Shown here in pieces: positions 17,125 through 27,168 of a stretch of 64,000 bases of DNA (position 1 is the first letter of the stretch; every line of letters starts with the position of its first letter). Both the position numbers and the translations under genes were made by a program. The stretch is from Hymenobacter plasmatis (lineage in GTDB: Bacteria; Bacteroidota; Bacteroidia; Cytophagales; Hymenobacteraceae). Below the pieces are notes generated by a model. The model was not told where the DNA came from. It ran no database searches and worked only from the letters and a program-made list of their open reading frames with translations. The stretch spans positions 1-64,000 of the forward strand of contig NZ_JAJFAW010000007.1 in NCBI RefSeq assembly GCF_020711255.1, written 5' to 3'.

Positions 17125-17161
17125 TGCCCTGGCCCGCAGCAGCACCCCCGAGCTGCGCGAG

Positions 17162-17860
17162 ATGCTCGCCGATATCAGCATCGGCCTCACCAAAGCCCAG
17201 GCCTTCAGCGCCCCCAAAATCTTCCAGCTCAATCGGAGCCTGGGCGAGCGCGAGGTCGTCAAACTGCTGGTGGTCGTGCTCCGCGCCTTCGTCGACTCGC
17301 TCCGCGTCAAGGAGAAGCCCGACGCTGCCGACCTCATCGCCCTGGCCGACGACCTGGCCCGCACCTACACCCACGACAGCCTCAAAGACATCATCCTGGC
17401 CCTGAAAGAAGCCCGCACCAACGGCACCAACTTCTTCCAAGCCCTCGACGTGAGCACCCTCTACCGCCTCATCGCCGAGTACTTCGACCGCAAAGCCCAA
17501 TACCTCGAACACCGCCACCTCGACCAAAAAGCCACCGGCGCCAGCCTGCAGGCGCAGGACGTAAGGCTGCTCGGAGATTCCGCCCCCCGCCTGCTCGAGC
17601 ACGTGGCTCAGCAAATCCCCGCCGACCACCCCAACGCCGACGCCCTCCGCTACAAGCTCACCATCACCAAGGCCCGCGAAACCCGCGGCCTCATCACCCC
17701 CGAGCAAGCCGCCGAGCAGCGCGCCGAAACGCGCCAGGCTACCCTGCGCAAGACCCGCCCTGACTGGCAGCCCACCCCCGAAGCCCAAGCACAAATAGCC
17801 CACCGCCACCTCCAGGAGGAACAAACCCTACTTCACCGCTACCGCACTCCTAACCCCTAG
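17162..17860 (+). CDS. Hypothetical protein of the replication module
   Basis: The frame is open from 17009, but an ATG at 17162 (MLADISIGLTKAQAF) avoids a 116-bp overlap with the previous gene and a proline/threonine-rich stretch of poor quality. The product, 232 residues from that start, is helical with SLGEREVVKLLVVVLRAFVD near its middle and a basic, Gln-rich C-terminus. I do not recognise the family. It sits between the winged-helix protein and the VRR-NUC nuclease, so a role in island replication or in loading a helicase is possible. Confidence 0.55.
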   Translation: MLADISIGLTKAQAFSAPKIFQLNRSLGEREVVKLLVVVLRAFVDSLRVKEKPDAADLIALADDLARTYTHDSLKDIILALKEARTNGTNFFQALDVSTLYRLIAEYFDRKAQYLEHRHLDQKATGASLQAQDVRLLGDSAPRLLEHVAQQIPADHPNADALRYKLTITKARETRGLITPEQAAEQRAETRQATLRKTRPDWQPTPEAQAQIAHRHLQEEQTLLHRYRTPNP

Positions 17861-17867
17861 CCCCACC

Positions 17868-18257
17868 ATGCCCCTCGCTAAAAAGCACGACCAGCTGCCC
17901 CTCGACCTCGGCCAGCTCTACGCCCCCGACATCACCGGCGCCATCCTGGCCTTTCTCACCCACTACGGCTACACCGTCTGGCGCCAAAACACCACCGGCA
18001 TCTACGACGCCGCCAAGGCCCGCTGGCGCGTCAACCCCCAGGGCAGGAGAGGGGTACCCGACATCATCGGCTTCCGCAACCGCGACGGCGTCTTCATCGG
18101 CGTCGAAGTCAAAGCCGGCCGCGACCAGCTCCGCGACGACCAGCGCACCTTCCTCACCGAGCTCAAGCAGGCCGGCGGCCTGGCCTTTGTCGCCCACGAC
18201 TTTGCCCAGTTTCAGCTTTCCTTCGAAAGCCGTGGCCTGCATCATTCCCGAAATTGA
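17868..18257 (+). CDS. VRR-NUC domain nuclease
   Basis: The 129-residue protein is a single VRR-NUC (PD-(D/E)XK superfamily) domain. The catalytic signature is Pro64-Asp65 in GVPDIIGF and Glu80-Val-Lys82 in GVEVKAG, followed by the RDQLRDDQ helix with Gln92. Stand-alone VRR-NUC proteins are common in phage replication modules, where they are thought to resolve or trim branched DNA. It begins 7 bp after the previous gene, so it belongs to the same operon. Confidence 0.88.
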   Translation: MPLAKKHDQLPLDLGQLYAPDITGAILAFLTHYGYTVWRQNTTGIYDAAKARWRVNPQGRRGVPDIIGFRNRDGVFIGVEVKAGRDQLRDDQRTFLTELKQAGGLAFVAHDFAQFQLSFESRGLHHSRN

Positions 18258-18305
18258 TGTGCTAAGCAGGCCCGCCTTGTACTTTTGTGCCGCCATTTCG
18301 CTGCC

Positions 18306-18617
18306 ATGTCCGCCCATCGCCTGCTTCGTCTGCTCTTCCTGTTGCTTGGTAGTTTCTACCTCAACACAGTTTGCCAGACCGACGCCGAAGATGCCCGCGC
18401 CTACCACGCCCGCGGCATTGCCGAGTACGTCGCCGCCCCCGTTGAAGTCACGGTAACGGCCCCGGTAGCCCGGCGCACCAGCCCCCGGCTCCGGCCGGTA
18501 GTTGCCCGCCGGGGCGCCCAGTATCAGCAGCGGCTAGCGGCCCGGCCCTGGCCTGGTCCCGCCCCAACCCCTCCCCGCGCCAGGCGCTGGCTGTGGTGCT
18601 CGGTGCTGCAGGTCTGA
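18306..18617 (+). CDS. Small secreted or membrane-anchored protein before the TonB receptor
   Basis: The 103-residue frame opens with MSAHRLLRLLFLLLGSFYL, which reads as a signal peptide or membrane anchor. A short Pro/Arg-rich, low-complexity tail follows. Small exported proteins of this type often precede TonB-dependent receptor genes in Bacteroidota. The tail is weak coding sequence, so the 3' end may be degraded. No function can be assigned. Confidence 0.4.
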   Translation: MSAHRLLRLLFLLLGSFYLNTVCQTDAEDARAYHARGIAEYVAAPVEVTVTAPVARRTSPRLRPVVARRGAQYQQRLAARPWPGPAPTPPRARRWLWCSVLQV

Positions 18618-18712
18618 GCACAACACCTTGCCTTCCTCCCGGCAACGGGTTGCCCCGTAACCGGCCCCGCAGTTGTTGTTTGTTTTCCGGACGCTGGCCG
18701 TCCCTCTCTTTC

Positions 18713-20890
18713 ATGAAATTTCAGTTTCTCCTGGCGCTGCTGCTGAGCAGCGCCAGCGCAGCCGTGGCTCAAAGCCCGCTGCGCGTACTCGTGCGCGACG
18801 AGCGCACGCACACCCCCTTGCCCGGCGTCACCGTCGCCGTTCCTTCCCTCCATACCGGCGCGGCCACCGACGCTGCCGGCCAGGTCACCCTGCCCAATCT
18901 ACCCGCCGGCGTGGTCACCGTCCAGTTTTCCAGTCTCGGCTACGACTCGGCCACCCGCACCTTTACCCTGCCCCAACCCACCGACGCGCCCGCCCTCGTT
19001 GAGCTCGAACCCAACAGCCTCGAGCTGCAGGGCGTGGTGGTGGAAGCCACCCGCACCAACTCCCGCATCGAGGACGTGCCCGTGCGCATCGACGTCATCG
19101 ACGAGGAGGAGGTCCACGAAGAAGCCAGCATGCGCCCGGCCAACATCGCCATGCTGCTCACCGAGGCCACCGGCGTACAGCCCCAGTTCACCTCCGCCAA
19201 CGCCGGCAGCATGGCCTTCCGCATCCAGGGGCTCGACGGCCGCTACACCCAGATTCTTAAAGACGGCTTTCCGCTCTTTGGTGGCTTCTCCCAAGGGCTG
19301 AGCTTGGTCCAGATTCCGCCCCTGGACTTGCGCCAGGTTGAAATCATCAAGGGCGCCTCCTCGGCCCTCTACGGCGGCGATGCTATCGCCGGCCTCGTCA
19401 ACCTGGTCAGCAAAACGCCCACCGAGAAGCCCGAGCTTAACGTGCTGCTCAACCAAACCAGCAAGGGCGGGCGCGACCTCACCGCCTTCTACACCGGCCG
19501 CTCATCCAGGCTCGGCCTCACGCTGCTCGCCACCCACAACACGCAGGAGGCCCGCGACGTGAGTGGCGACAGTTTTTCCGACCTGCCCCAGGTGCAGGCC
19601 ACCACCGTCACCCCGCGCCTCTACTACTACGCCACCGACTCCACCACGCTCTCGGCCGGCCTCACCGGCACCGTCGAAACCCGGGCCGGCGGCTACCTGC
19701 CGGCCCTCGACAATCCCGCCACGCCCGGCTACACCGAGCGCAACCGCTCGGAGCGCTACAATACCCAGTTGCGGCTCGACTCCCACATGGGCCGCCGCCG
19801 CCTGCTCACCCTCAAAAACAGCGTCAGCTCTTTCACCCGCCGCCTCCAGGCGGGCGACACCTACTTCGCCGGCCACCAGCTTTCCACCTACACCGAAGCC
19901 TCGTTTCTGCTGCCCGCCGGCCGGCACCGGGCCGTGGCCGGTGCCAACCTGCTAACCGATGACTTCCGCGAAACCAGTGCCCCGGCCCCCGGCGCCCGCG
20001 ACTACACCTACCAGACCGTGGGCCTGTTCCTACAGGACGATTGGAAGCTGCGCGACGACCTCACCTTGCAGGCAGGCCTGCGCGCCGACTCCCAGCGCCC
20101 TTACGGGCTGTTCGTGCTGCCCCGCGTTTCCGCGCTTTACAAGCCGGCCCCCTGGCTGAGCGTGCGCGCCGGCGGCGGCTTCGGCTACAAAGCTCCTACC
20201 GTGTTCAGTAGCAGCACCGAGCAGCGCGCATACGTCAACGTGCGCCCCCTCGACCCGGCCCGACTGCAGGCCGAAACCTCCCGCGGCCTCAACGCCGACT
20301 TCACCCTGCGCGGCCGCCTCGACGAGCTCAACGTCTCCTTCAACCAGGCATTTTTCCTCACCGAGCTTTCTCACTCCCTCATTGCCGACCCGGCGCAATT
20401 CGCCCAGGGCATCACCGATTTCGTCAACGCGCCCACCCCCGTCCGGGCCCGCGGCCTCGAAACCAACCTGCGGCTGAGCGTCGACGAGTTCCAGTTCCTG
20501 GCCGCCTACACCCTCACCGACACCCGCCAGACCTACGACCCCGCCCAGCCCGCCGAGCTGCCCTTTGTGTCGCGCCACCGCCTCGTGCTCACCACCACCT
20601 ACGAAGAAGAGCAGAATTTCCGCGTGGCCCTCGAAGCCTTCTACAACGGCCCGCAGTACCTCGGCGAAGGCCCCCGCCAGGGCCGCGGCTTTTGGATATG
20701 CGGCGCCCTGGCCGAAAAGATATTCGCCCCCCATTTCTCCGTGGTACTCAACGTCGAAAACCTGCTCGATGTGCGCCAGACCCGTTTCGAGCACGTCGTC
20801 ACCGGCCCCATCACCCAGCCCACCTTCCGCCCGCTCTACGCGCCGCTCGACGGCTTCGTGGGCAACGCCGCCCTGAAATTCACGCTCTAG
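18713..20890 (+). CDS. TonB-dependent outer-membrane receptor
   Basis: The 725-residue protein has a signal peptide (MKFQFLLALLLSSASAAVAQ), a carboxypeptidase-regulatory-like beta-sandwich domain (about 22-105), a plug domain (about 120-235, with ILKDGFPLFGG and VEIIKGASSALYGGDAIAG) and a 22-strand barrel ending in an aromatic-poor FTL. It would import a TonB-energised ligand such as a siderophore, metal complex or cobalamin; the substrate is not evident. There is no SusD partner, so polysaccharide import is unlikely. It lies between phage-type genes and the restriction gene and has its own terminator, so it is cargo. The start is chosen at the signal peptide. Confidence 0.9.
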   Translation: MKFQFLLALLLSSASAAVAQSPLRVLVRDERTHTPLPGVTVAVPSLHTGAATDAAGQVTLPNLPAGVVTVQFSSLGYDSATRTFTLPQPTDAPALVELEPNSLELQGVVVEATRTNSRIEDVPVRIDVIDEEEVHEEASMRPANIAMLLTEATGVQPQFTSANAGSMAFRIQGLDGRYTQILKDGFPLFGGFSQGLSLVQIPPLDLRQVEIIKGASSALYGGDAIAGLVNLVSKTPTEKPELNVLLNQTSKGGRDLTAFYTGRSSRLGLTLLATHNTQEARDVSGDSFSDLPQVQATTVTPRLYYYATDSTTLSAGLTGTVETRAGGYLPALDNPATPGYTERNRSERYNTQLRLDSHMGRRRLLTLKNSVSSFTRRLQAGDTYFAGHQLSTYTEASFLLPAGRHRAVAGANLLTDDFRETSAPAPGARDYTYQTVGLFLQDDWKLRDDLTLQAGLRADSQRPYGLFVLPRVSALYKPAPWLSVRAGGGFGYKAPTVFSSSTEQRAYVNVRPLDPARLQAETSRGLNADFTLRGRLDELNVSFNQAFFLTELSHSLIADPAQFAQGITDFVNAPTPVRARGLETNLRLSVDEFQFLAAYTLTDTRQTYDPAQPAELPFVSRHRLVLTTTYEEEQNFRVALEAFYNGPQYLGEGPRQGRGFWICGALAEKIFAPHFSVVLNVENLLDVRQTRFEHVVTGPITQPTFRPLYAPLDGFVGNAALKFTL

Positions 20891-20907
20891 CGTTTTCCGA
20901 AATCAAC

Positions 20908-20946
20908 TAAAAAGCCCTGGCTGCGAATGCAACCGGGGCTTTTTTA
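20908..20946. terminator. Terminator after the TonB receptor
   Basis: AAAAAGCCC with neighbouring bases pairs with GGGGCTTTTTT. The stem has a run of six T on the plus strand, and A residues on the other side could serve the convergent restriction gene. Confidence 0.8.
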
Positions 20947-20990
20947 TCCCTGTTTAACTACCCGCTCAGCAGGGCGACCTATCAAATAGA

Positions 20991-23900
20991 TTACATGGCA
21001 TACGCATCCAGCTCCGGCACGTGCCGCAGCAGCGCCAGGCTCACCAGCGTATCCAGCAGCGGCTGCACCCTGGCGGCTTTGGTGGCCCGGAAGCGCGCCG
21101 CCGCCTGCTTGGCCGTCAGCGGCACCGCCGCGCCCTGCACCACGGCCCGCAACGCCTGCATCTGCTGCGCCAGCTCGGCCGGCCACGGTTGGGCCTCGGC
21201 CGTCGCCACGTCGCTCACTGCAGCCACCGTAGTTGCCAACGCCATGGTGCCCTGCTGCAGGCCTGGGGCCTGGTATTCGGGGCGCAGGTAGCGCACGGTG
21301 CCCGCCGCCTCTTCCGCCGCCCGTTGCTGGTTGAGCTGCACCAGCCGCGTCAGCACCTCGGCATCGGGCAGCGTCGCGGGCCAGCCGTAGGCCTCGGCCA
21401 CGGCGGCATCAAGCTGCTGGTGCAGGCTGAGCACCACGGCCGCCAAACCCTGCTCGTGGGTGGTCTGCTCTTTGGCGGTGAGGGGCTGGCCGGCGCGCAG
21501 CTTTTCTACTACGTTATAGAGGTCGGTGAGCGCGAGGCCAGGGTGTTGGGCCTGCTGACGCTTGCGGTGGGTGTCGAGTGCTTCAGCCAGCTCGCGGATG
21601 TGAGCTTGTTGAGCGACTGTAGCGGCGGGAAACGGGAACTTAGAGAAACAGTCGCTGTGATTGTAAGTAGAATCATTACCAACTCCCAACCATCCACCTG
21701 TTGACGCTGCCCATAGTGTGTGGATTCCGCTTGAAAGAACACCGAGGAAATATGCATCATCATGGCCGATAGCAACCAGCTTCGCATCGGCCACATATTC
21801 TGCACCAACAAAAGAGAAAATTCTATGCCGAGCAGTACGCGGCGTAGCAATGTATCGCGTCAGCCCCAAGAGTGACTTGCGCATTTGAGAGCGCGCCTCG
21901 GCAAACACCCACCATTTTGTTCGATAAGTTGCTCGGTTGTTTAACTCTCTTTCCGGCTTAACCTTCTCAAAAACGTGCTGATATACTTCTGGATACTTAC
22001 TAATTATTTCATTAGTCTCCAACCCGAATAAATCAATTACCCATGCCCCGCGAGGCCTTTGGGCTAAGTCACGGCCATTAATATAGGGTCGTAGATGATT
22101 CTCGAGACCAGCAATGCGGCCTAAGCCTAAAAGCTCAGCTTCCGGCTTTGTGATGATAAAGCCGCCGCCTACAAGTGTCATTCCTTGTGAGCTAAGCCGA
22201 CTATTTGCCTCCATTAACTTAGCACTGTTCACATCAGACCCAATTGTGAGGTCAGAATTAATGGCTCCGGTCATTTCGCGAAGTACCACTTCGTGTGCAT
22301 CGTCATCGGTTGTCGATTCCTCAACGACTGCAAACAAGGAACCAGCCAGTACACCTTTTTGCGCCACCGTGAAAGCCACACGCACAGCAGCTCCGTCCGC
22401 AGCATCAACCCATGGGTGGTCGGGTATGGTGAAGTTGAGTGACAGAGGGTTGGTTGTATCGCCCAAAAATTCCTGAACCACGCGCCGATTAAAGGTCTGT
22501 GTGATAGAATTGGTCGTAATGAAGCCAAACCGTTCCACTTCGCCACTGGCAGCAAGTTGAGCTGCCCTGTGCCACCAATACATCACCAAATCAGCCGACT
22601 CGGGCACTTTGCCTTTATATGTTTTGCGCAACGCATCCACGTACCCATCGCCCAAGGCCCGCCGCATGGCCTTGTCTCCCACAAACGGCGGGTTGCCCAC
22701 AATAAAATCCGCCGCCGGCCACTCGGCCGGCCACGTCTGGCTGTAGTCCTCTTTGTGCCCCAGCACCGCGTCCTGCTGCTGGATGTTCTGGTAGTCATCG
22801 AGCAGCGGCTCGCGCAGCTCCGTTAGGCCGTGCGTGCGCAGGTGCCACTGCAGGTAACCAATGCGCAGCACCACGTCGGCAATGGCCGCCGCCCGCGGGT
22901 TCAGCTCCAGGCCCAGCAGCTGCCGCGGGCTCACCGTCGTGCCGTCGCCCAGCTCCAGCCGCCCCGAGCCGCCCAGCTTGGCCAGGCTGGTCAGCACTTC
23001 GCCCTCCAGGCGCTTGAGGTGCTCCAGCGTCACGTACAGGAAGTTGCCCGAGCCGCAGGCCGGGTCTAGCACCTTCACCGCCGTCAGCCGCCGCAGGAAC
23101 TTCAGCAGTTCCTCGCGGGCATCGGTCACGGCCTTTTTGCCCTTGCCCTCGTCCAGGCGGGTGGCGCTGGCCGCCTGCGCGGCCGCCCACTCGCGCCGCA
23201 GCGGCTCAATCACCGTGGGTAGCACCAGCCGCTCCACGTAGCGCCGGGGCGTGTAGTGCGCCCCCAGGCTGTGCCGCTCGGTAGGGTCCAGCGCCCGCTC
23301 CAGCAAGGTGCCGAAGATAGCTGGCTCCACTTCCGTCCAGTTGGCCGCGGCGGCCCGCTGCAGCAGCGTTATCTGGTCGGCGTTCAGCGGCAGCGCCGTC
23401 GCCCCGTGAAACAGCTGCCCGTTAAAACGCCGCAGCCGCGTGCGCAGCTCCGGCGAAAACCCGCCCTTGTCCATCACCGCCCACAGGCTTTGCAGCGCCT
23501 CCGGCAAATACCCCCGCGATTCTTCCGTGCCCGCATACGCCGTCAGCAGCCCCGAAAACGACTCCTTCGGTATCAGCTCCACATCCTCGGCAAACATCGT
23601 GAACAGGCAGCGCATCAGGAACTGCGCCACCACGTCCGACGCATGCCCCGCCTTTTCCAGCTGGCTGCTCAGCCCCGCCAGGTGCCCCGCCAGTTGGCGC
23701 GTCACCTGCGCCGCCCGGCGCCCGGGGTCGAGGCTCTGCGGGTCGGTAAAGAGCTGCTGCAGCTGCGCCCGCAACTCGGGCTTGGCCAGCGCCGGCAGGT
23801 AAAAGCGGTAGGTGCCCGAGTCCGGAAACGGCACGTAGCTGTCGCCCACCCCGGCAAAGTTCGAGTACACGTCAAAGCAGTGCCCCACGTCCACTACCAC

Positions 23901-24338
23901 CACAAACGGGGGCCGCGGCTCGCTGGCCGGCAGGGCCCGAACGTAGCGCAAGGCCTGTTCCTGCGCGGCGCGCATCATCTGCTCCCACTTGGCCGTGCCC
24001 CGCACCGCGTGGCCCTTGCGTCGCTTCTCAGCCGGCAGGCCCAGCTGCGCCTTCTCGGCCGCCGCCTGCTCATCGGGCGAGGTGGTGCCCTGCTTGGTTT
24101 CCAGCACAAAGCACCCCCGCTTATACAGGTCAATGCGGCCCGTGGTCTGCTTGCCGCCGCCGTCGTCAAACGTCACGGCCCGCTCCAGCACGTAGGCGTC
24201 CTGCGCGGGGTTGTCGGTGGTCGGGTCCGGGCGCGGCACGCCCAGTAAGTCGCAGAAGTCTTGCAGAAACAGGCCATAGTTGGCCCGCTCCGCGCCGCCG
24301 GATTTCAGCCAGCGGGTTTCAAAGTCAGTGTACAGCAC
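20991..24338 (-). CDS. MmeI-family (type IIL) restriction-modification enzyme, island 2
   Basis: This 1115-residue paralogue of the island 1 enzyme has the same layout: Asp70-X9-Glu80-Thr-Lys82 nuclease motif, methyltransferase motif I ([11 protein letters not shown]) and NPPF, then a recognition region and helical C-terminus. Opening residues and most of the first 500 positions align closely with the enzyme at 4486. The methyltransferase-to-NPPF stretch is about 30 residues shorter. The recognition part diverges sharply before the shared FPFP box (TSTLESRPVYV-type residues in one, [14 protein letters not shown] in the other). Both enzymes look catalytically complete, so they probably have different target sequences. 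The gene is convergent with the TonB receptor gene. Confidence 0.88.
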   Translation of the reverse strand: MLYTDFETRWLKSGGAERANYGLFLQDFCDLLGVPRPDPTTDNPAQDAYVLERAVTFDDGGGKQTTGRIDLYKRGCFVLETKQGTTSPDEQAAAEKAQLGLPAEKRRKGHAVRGTAKWEQMMRAAQEQALRYVRALPASEPRPPFVVVVDVGHCFDVYSNFAGVGDSYVPFPDSGTYRFYLPALAKPELRAQLQQLFTDPQSLDPGRRAAQVTRQLAGHLAGLSSQLEKAGHASDVVAQFLMRCLFTMFAEDVELIPKESFSGLLTAYAGTEESRGYLPEALQSLWAVMDKGGFSPELRTRLRRFNGQLFHGATALPLNADQITLLQRAAAANWTEVEPAIFGTLLERALDPTERHSLGAHYTPRRYVERLVLPTVIEPLRREWAAAQAASATRLDEGKGKKAVTDAREELLKFLRRLTAVKVLDPACGSGNFLYVTLEHLKRLEGEVLTSLAKLGGSGRLELGDGTTVSPRQLLGLELNPRAAAIADVVLRIGYLQWHLRTHGLTELREPLLDDYQNIQQQDAVLGHKEDYSQTWPAEWPAADFIVGNPPFVGDKAMRRALGDGYVDALRKTYKGKVPESADLVMYWWHRAAQLAASGEVERFGFITTNSITQTFNRRVVQEFLGDTTNPLSLNFTIPDHPWVDAADGAAVRVAFTVAQKGVLAGSLFAVVEESTTDDDAHEVVLREMTGAINSDLTIGSDVNSAKLMEANSRLSSQGMTLVGGGFIITKPEAELLGLGRIAGLENHLRPYINGRDLAQRPRGAWVIDLFGLETNEIISKYPEVYQHVFEKVKPERELNNRATYRTKWWVFAEARSQMRKSLLGLTRYIATPRTARHRIFSFVGAEYVADAKLVAIGHDDAYFLGVLSSGIHTLWAASTGGWLGVGNDSTYNHSDCFSKFPFPAATVAQQAHIRELAEALDTHRKRQQAQHPGLALTDLYNVVEKLRAGQPLTAKEQTTHEQGLAAVVLSLHQQLDAAVAEAYGWPATLPDAEVLTRLVQLNQQRAAEEAAGTVRYLRPEYQAPGLQQGTMALATTVAAVSDVATAEAQPWPAELAQQMQALRAVVQGAAVPLTAKQAAARFRATKAARVQPLLDTLVSLALLRHVPELDAYAM

Positions 24339-24567
24339 GGTGCGCGTTAAATCCTTGCGGAGTAGCCCGGCCTCCTATAAAAGGCCAGGCAGTAGGTAGA
24401 GCCGCGAAGGTAGCTTTCGTTGCAACGGATTGGTAAACCGCTGCCACAATTTGCAGCAGTTTCAGAACGCGTCGTGCAAAGCGCAAAAAAGAACGTCATG
24501 CAGTGTGCAGCCGAACCGAAGGGCGCCGCAGGCAAGCATCTCGCGTGGGGTAGTAATTACAATCGTC

Positions 24568-24650
24568 TGTCATGCTGACCAAGGAAGCCCCTTCTCAGGC
24601 CAGAACGAGTCGTTCAGCGGCGATAAGTTGCTTCCTTGGTCAGCATGACA
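24568..24650. repeat. Intergenic inverted-repeat element (MITE- or REP-like)
   Basis: A perfect 21-bp inverted repeat (24568-24588 and 24630-24650, opening with TGTCATGCTGACC) encloses 41 bp. The surrounding sequence from about 24500 carries a CATCTCGCGTG motif that, as far as I know, accompanies dispersed repeats in Hymenobacter. The element lies between the restriction gene promoter and the end of the sigma-factor remnant. No second copy is visible in the window. Confidence 0.6.
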
Positions 24651-24694
24651 ATCACAGTAGGAGAGACGCTTCTTGTAACTCCCCAAAGCCCTCC

Positions 24695-25254
24695 TCATAT
24701 CTCCCGCGCCACCCGCGCCAGTGCAACCAGCGCCGCCCGGGCCCGCGTTTTCACCGTGGCCAGCGGAACGCCCAGCTGCTCGGCCGCTTCCACCTGCGTG
24801 CACCCCCCGAAGTAAACAGTTCCACCACCTCGCGCTGCTTGGGCTTCAGCTCCAGCGTCAATTCCCGCACCCCAATGTGTTCCGGGTGGAAGCTGGCCGG
24901 GGAGCGGGCCTGTTGCGCGGCACTCACCTCCAGCGACTTATTGCCCTGATGGAACCGCTGCCGCGGACTCCGCAGCACGTCAATGGCGTGGTTGCAGCAC
25001 ACCCGCACCATCCAGGTAAAGAAACGTCCGCGCTCGGGGTCGTAGCTGGCAATGCTCAGCCAGATTTTCAGCAGCCCCTCCTGCAGCACGTCCTGCGCCA
25101 GCACCTCATCGCGCACCAGTCGCTGAATCGCCAGCTGCAAGCTCCGCGCGTACCGTTCCTGTACCAGCCGCAGGGCCTGCTCGTCGCGGGCCAGCAGGCG
25201 CTGCACCAGCGCCGCTTCGTCGGCTGCCGTGGGCAGTACCGGAGTAGCATTCAT
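24695..25254 (-). pseudogene. ECF sigma factor, frameshifted in region 4
   Basis: The reading frame from 25254 encodes ECF region 2 (ALRLVQERYARSLQLAIQRL; VLQEGLLKIWLSI; the RFFTWMVRVCCNHAID box) and a linker. It is intact to about KPKQREVVEL. The region 4 helix-turn-helix (GGCTQVEAAEQLG, then PLATVKTRARAAL) continues in another frame and stops with TGA at 24697-24695. One missing base near 24804-24812 restores a full protein. In the frame as given the product ends GARRWKRPSSWAFRWPR and lacks the promoter -35-binding helix. No anti-sigma gene follows. This is a decayed gene, unless the base is a sequencing error. Confidence 0.8.
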
Positions 25255-25493
25255 GGGAGGGAAGGGGCGTAGCGAATCGGTGTCTTGGGACTGTCCGGGC
25301 GGAAAGGGTCTGACCGAAAGATACGGACCGGCCTAACTCCAGGCGGAAGATAGCGGAACTACGGTAGCGCTTTATTAGCCCGCCGGCAGGACCTGTTCAT
25401 CACCGAGAAGGACAAGCTCAACCGCGGCCTCATTGACTTCGTCACTGGCACGGGCGTGCGCGCCGGTCAGACCAGTCTTGCCTTACGAGGCAT
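25255..25493. other. Short gene remnant, unassigned
   Basis: On the plus strand from about 25381 an open stretch reads RRQDLFITEKDKLNRG and onward to RAGQTSLALRGIKKA. This looks like part of a longer coding sequence with no start. It is probably a leftover from a rearrangement. I cannot name the parent family. Confidence 0.3.
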
Positions 25494-25533
25494 AAAAAAA
25501 GCCGGACCGCCTACTAGGCAGTCCGGCTTCGTT
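25494..25533 (-). terminator. Terminator of the dihaem cytochrome gene
   Basis: A 9-bp perfect stem (AAGCCGGAC with GTCCGGCTT, 25499-25529) is followed by seven T on the minus strand. It lies 25 bp past the stop of the cytochrome gene. Confidence 0.85.
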
Positions 25534-25557
25534 ACTGGTGGGTAACTCGCGGTTGAG

Positions 25558-27168
25558 CTACCGACGCATGGCCACGCCTTTGTCAGGCCCCGTGTCCAAA
25601 CTTTTCAGGTATGCGACCAGCGCCGTCCGCTCCTGGGCGCTGACCGCGTAAAACGGGTGGGGAGCGCCTTTGCCGCGGTTGGGATTGAGGAGCGCCTCCA
25701 GGCTGGGCACGGAATTGTCGTGCAGGAACACGGGCTTGCGGGCCAGGTCGAGTAGCAGCGGCAGGGCGTTGCCGCGAATGCCGCCGCCGGGGCTGGCATC
25801 CACCACAATCATCTTGTCGTCGAACGTGCCGGGCGCATTCTGAATGGGGCTCAGCGGCGCTTGGCGCTGGGCCAAGACCTTGGGCTTGTAGTCCGGGTAA
25901 ATCTGATTCATCGGAATCAGTTTGGCCATCACCGGCTTGCTTTGGTCCGTGTTATGGCAATTGGTGCAGTTATTCGAGACAAACAACGCCCGGCCCTGGC
26001 TCACGAGGGCGGCATCCGTGACCACGCCTTTGGGGGCCGCCAAGTGGGAAACGTAGGCGTTCAAATCGCGCAGCTTCTGCTCGTCGACGCGCTTGCCGGT
26101 GGGCGTGGGGGCCTCGCCGGGCTTGCCTTCCGTGGAGGCGGTCACGTAGGGAAAGCCCGTGACGCCCGTGGCGGCCAGGACCTTGGCGTAGCCGGCCAGC
26201 AGGGCGTCCCCGCCGGCCCCGCCCAGCACGTGGATGAACTGCTTGCCGCCGGGCGAGAGCAGGTTGCTTTGGTCGAACAGGGCGGTGTAAACCGTGTTGT
26301 TGAAGTCGTCCAGCTTGTCGTTCTGGCCGGAGCTGCCGAAGGGCGCGGCCAGGTCCTGGCGGAAGAAGGGCAGGATGTGCACGGGGTTGCCGTTGCCGTC
26401 GGGCGAGTCGTCAAACGTGCCGATGGGGTAGAATTTGGGGTTGCTCAGGTAAGCGTCCACCTCGGCTTCGGTGGAGGTGGCGGTGAGGCCCTTGGGCGCG
26501 CGGCCAATGGTGCTGCCGTCCGGCTGTTGCAGCTGCAGCGTGGGGAACAGGGCCCGCGAGTTGGCGGCGGTGGCCAGCAGCTTGCCCACGTTGAGCTGGT
26601 GGGGCGTGGGCCCGTCAATCCGCTTGCCGATGCTGCCCTTGCCGCCCAGGTCAAACATCGACTTGTCGGTCACGGCGTGGCACAGGGCGCAGCTCACGCC
26701 TACCAGGGCCCCCTTCGGTACCATGCCGATGACGGCGTTGGCTTTCACCAGCGCCTCCATCGTGGCCGGGTCGTTGAGCTTCGGGGCTTTGGCCGGCGAA
26801 TGGTCGGTTTTCAGCTCGCTGGCGAAGGCCGCTTTCAGGTCGGCGGGCATGGCGTCCACGTCGAAGCTGACGCCGGCCTTCAGCGCGTCCATCACCGTGA
26901 GCTTGGCCGCTTTCATGCCTTGGGGCATGCGCACGGCGTTCGTCCAGAAGCCCTCGGTGCCGAAGGTTTCGTTGCGAAACACGTCCCGGCCTGCTTCGGC
27001 ATTGCCGGTGGAACCCGCTACCGCAGGCGCCGTCCCCGTCGAATCGGCGGGCGTCTGCGCGGTGCCCTCCGTGGTCTTGGTGGAATTGCTCTGGCACATA
27101 GCCAGCGTCAATACGGTAAGTGCGGACAGGCCCAGGGTGGGCAGCCGCCATTTCGTAAAAGAAACCAT
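25558..27168 (-). CDS. Dihaem cytochrome c lipoprotein
   Basis: The 536-residue protein has a lipoprotein signal with lipobox LAMC (Cys25), a Thr/Ala/Gly-rich spacer to about 55, and two c-type haem motifs: CALCH near 159 and CTNCH near 398, each inside a cytochrome c fold. It should sit on the periplasmic side of a membrane and carry electrons, but donor and acceptor are unknown. Methionines in the C-terminal haem domain (for example KPVMAKLIPMNQ) are axial ligand candidates. It resembles the dihaem cytochrome c proteins of aerobic Bacteroidota. It has its own terminator and stands between broken genes, apparently intact. Confidence 0.85.
   Translation of the reverse strand: MVSFTKWRLPTLGLSALTVLTLAMCQSNSTKTTEGTAQTPADSTGTAPAVAGSTGNAEAGRDVFRNETFGTEGFWTNAVRMPQGMKAAKLTVMDALKAGVSFDVDAMPADLKAAFASELKTDHSPAKAPKLNDPATMEALVKANAVIGMVPKGALVGVSCALCHAVTDKSMFDLGGKGSIGKRIDGPTPHQLNVGKLLATAANSRALFPTLQLQQPDGSTIGRAPKGLTATSTEAEVDAYLSNPKFYPIGTFDDSPDGNGNPVHILPFFRQDLAAPFGSSGQNDKLDDFNNTVYTALFDQSNLLSPGGKQFIHVLGGAGGDALLAGYAKVLAATGVTGFPYVTASTEGKPGEAPTPTGKRVDEQKLRDLNAYVSHLAAPKGVVTDAALVSQGRALFVSNNCTNCHNTDQSKPVMAKLIPMNQIYPDYKPKVLAQRQAPLSPIQNAPGTFDDKMIVVDASPGGGIRGNALPLLLDLARKPVFLHDNSVPSLEALLNPNRGKGAPHPFYAVSAQERTALVAYLKSLDTGPDKGVAMRR

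Noticed and set aside
23256..24248. Long plus-strand open frame of 330 codons opposite the island 2 restriction gene
   Set aside because: It is antisense to a well-supported gene with conserved motifs, and its product is Arg/His/Gln-rich without domains. It is the usual by-product of high GC.
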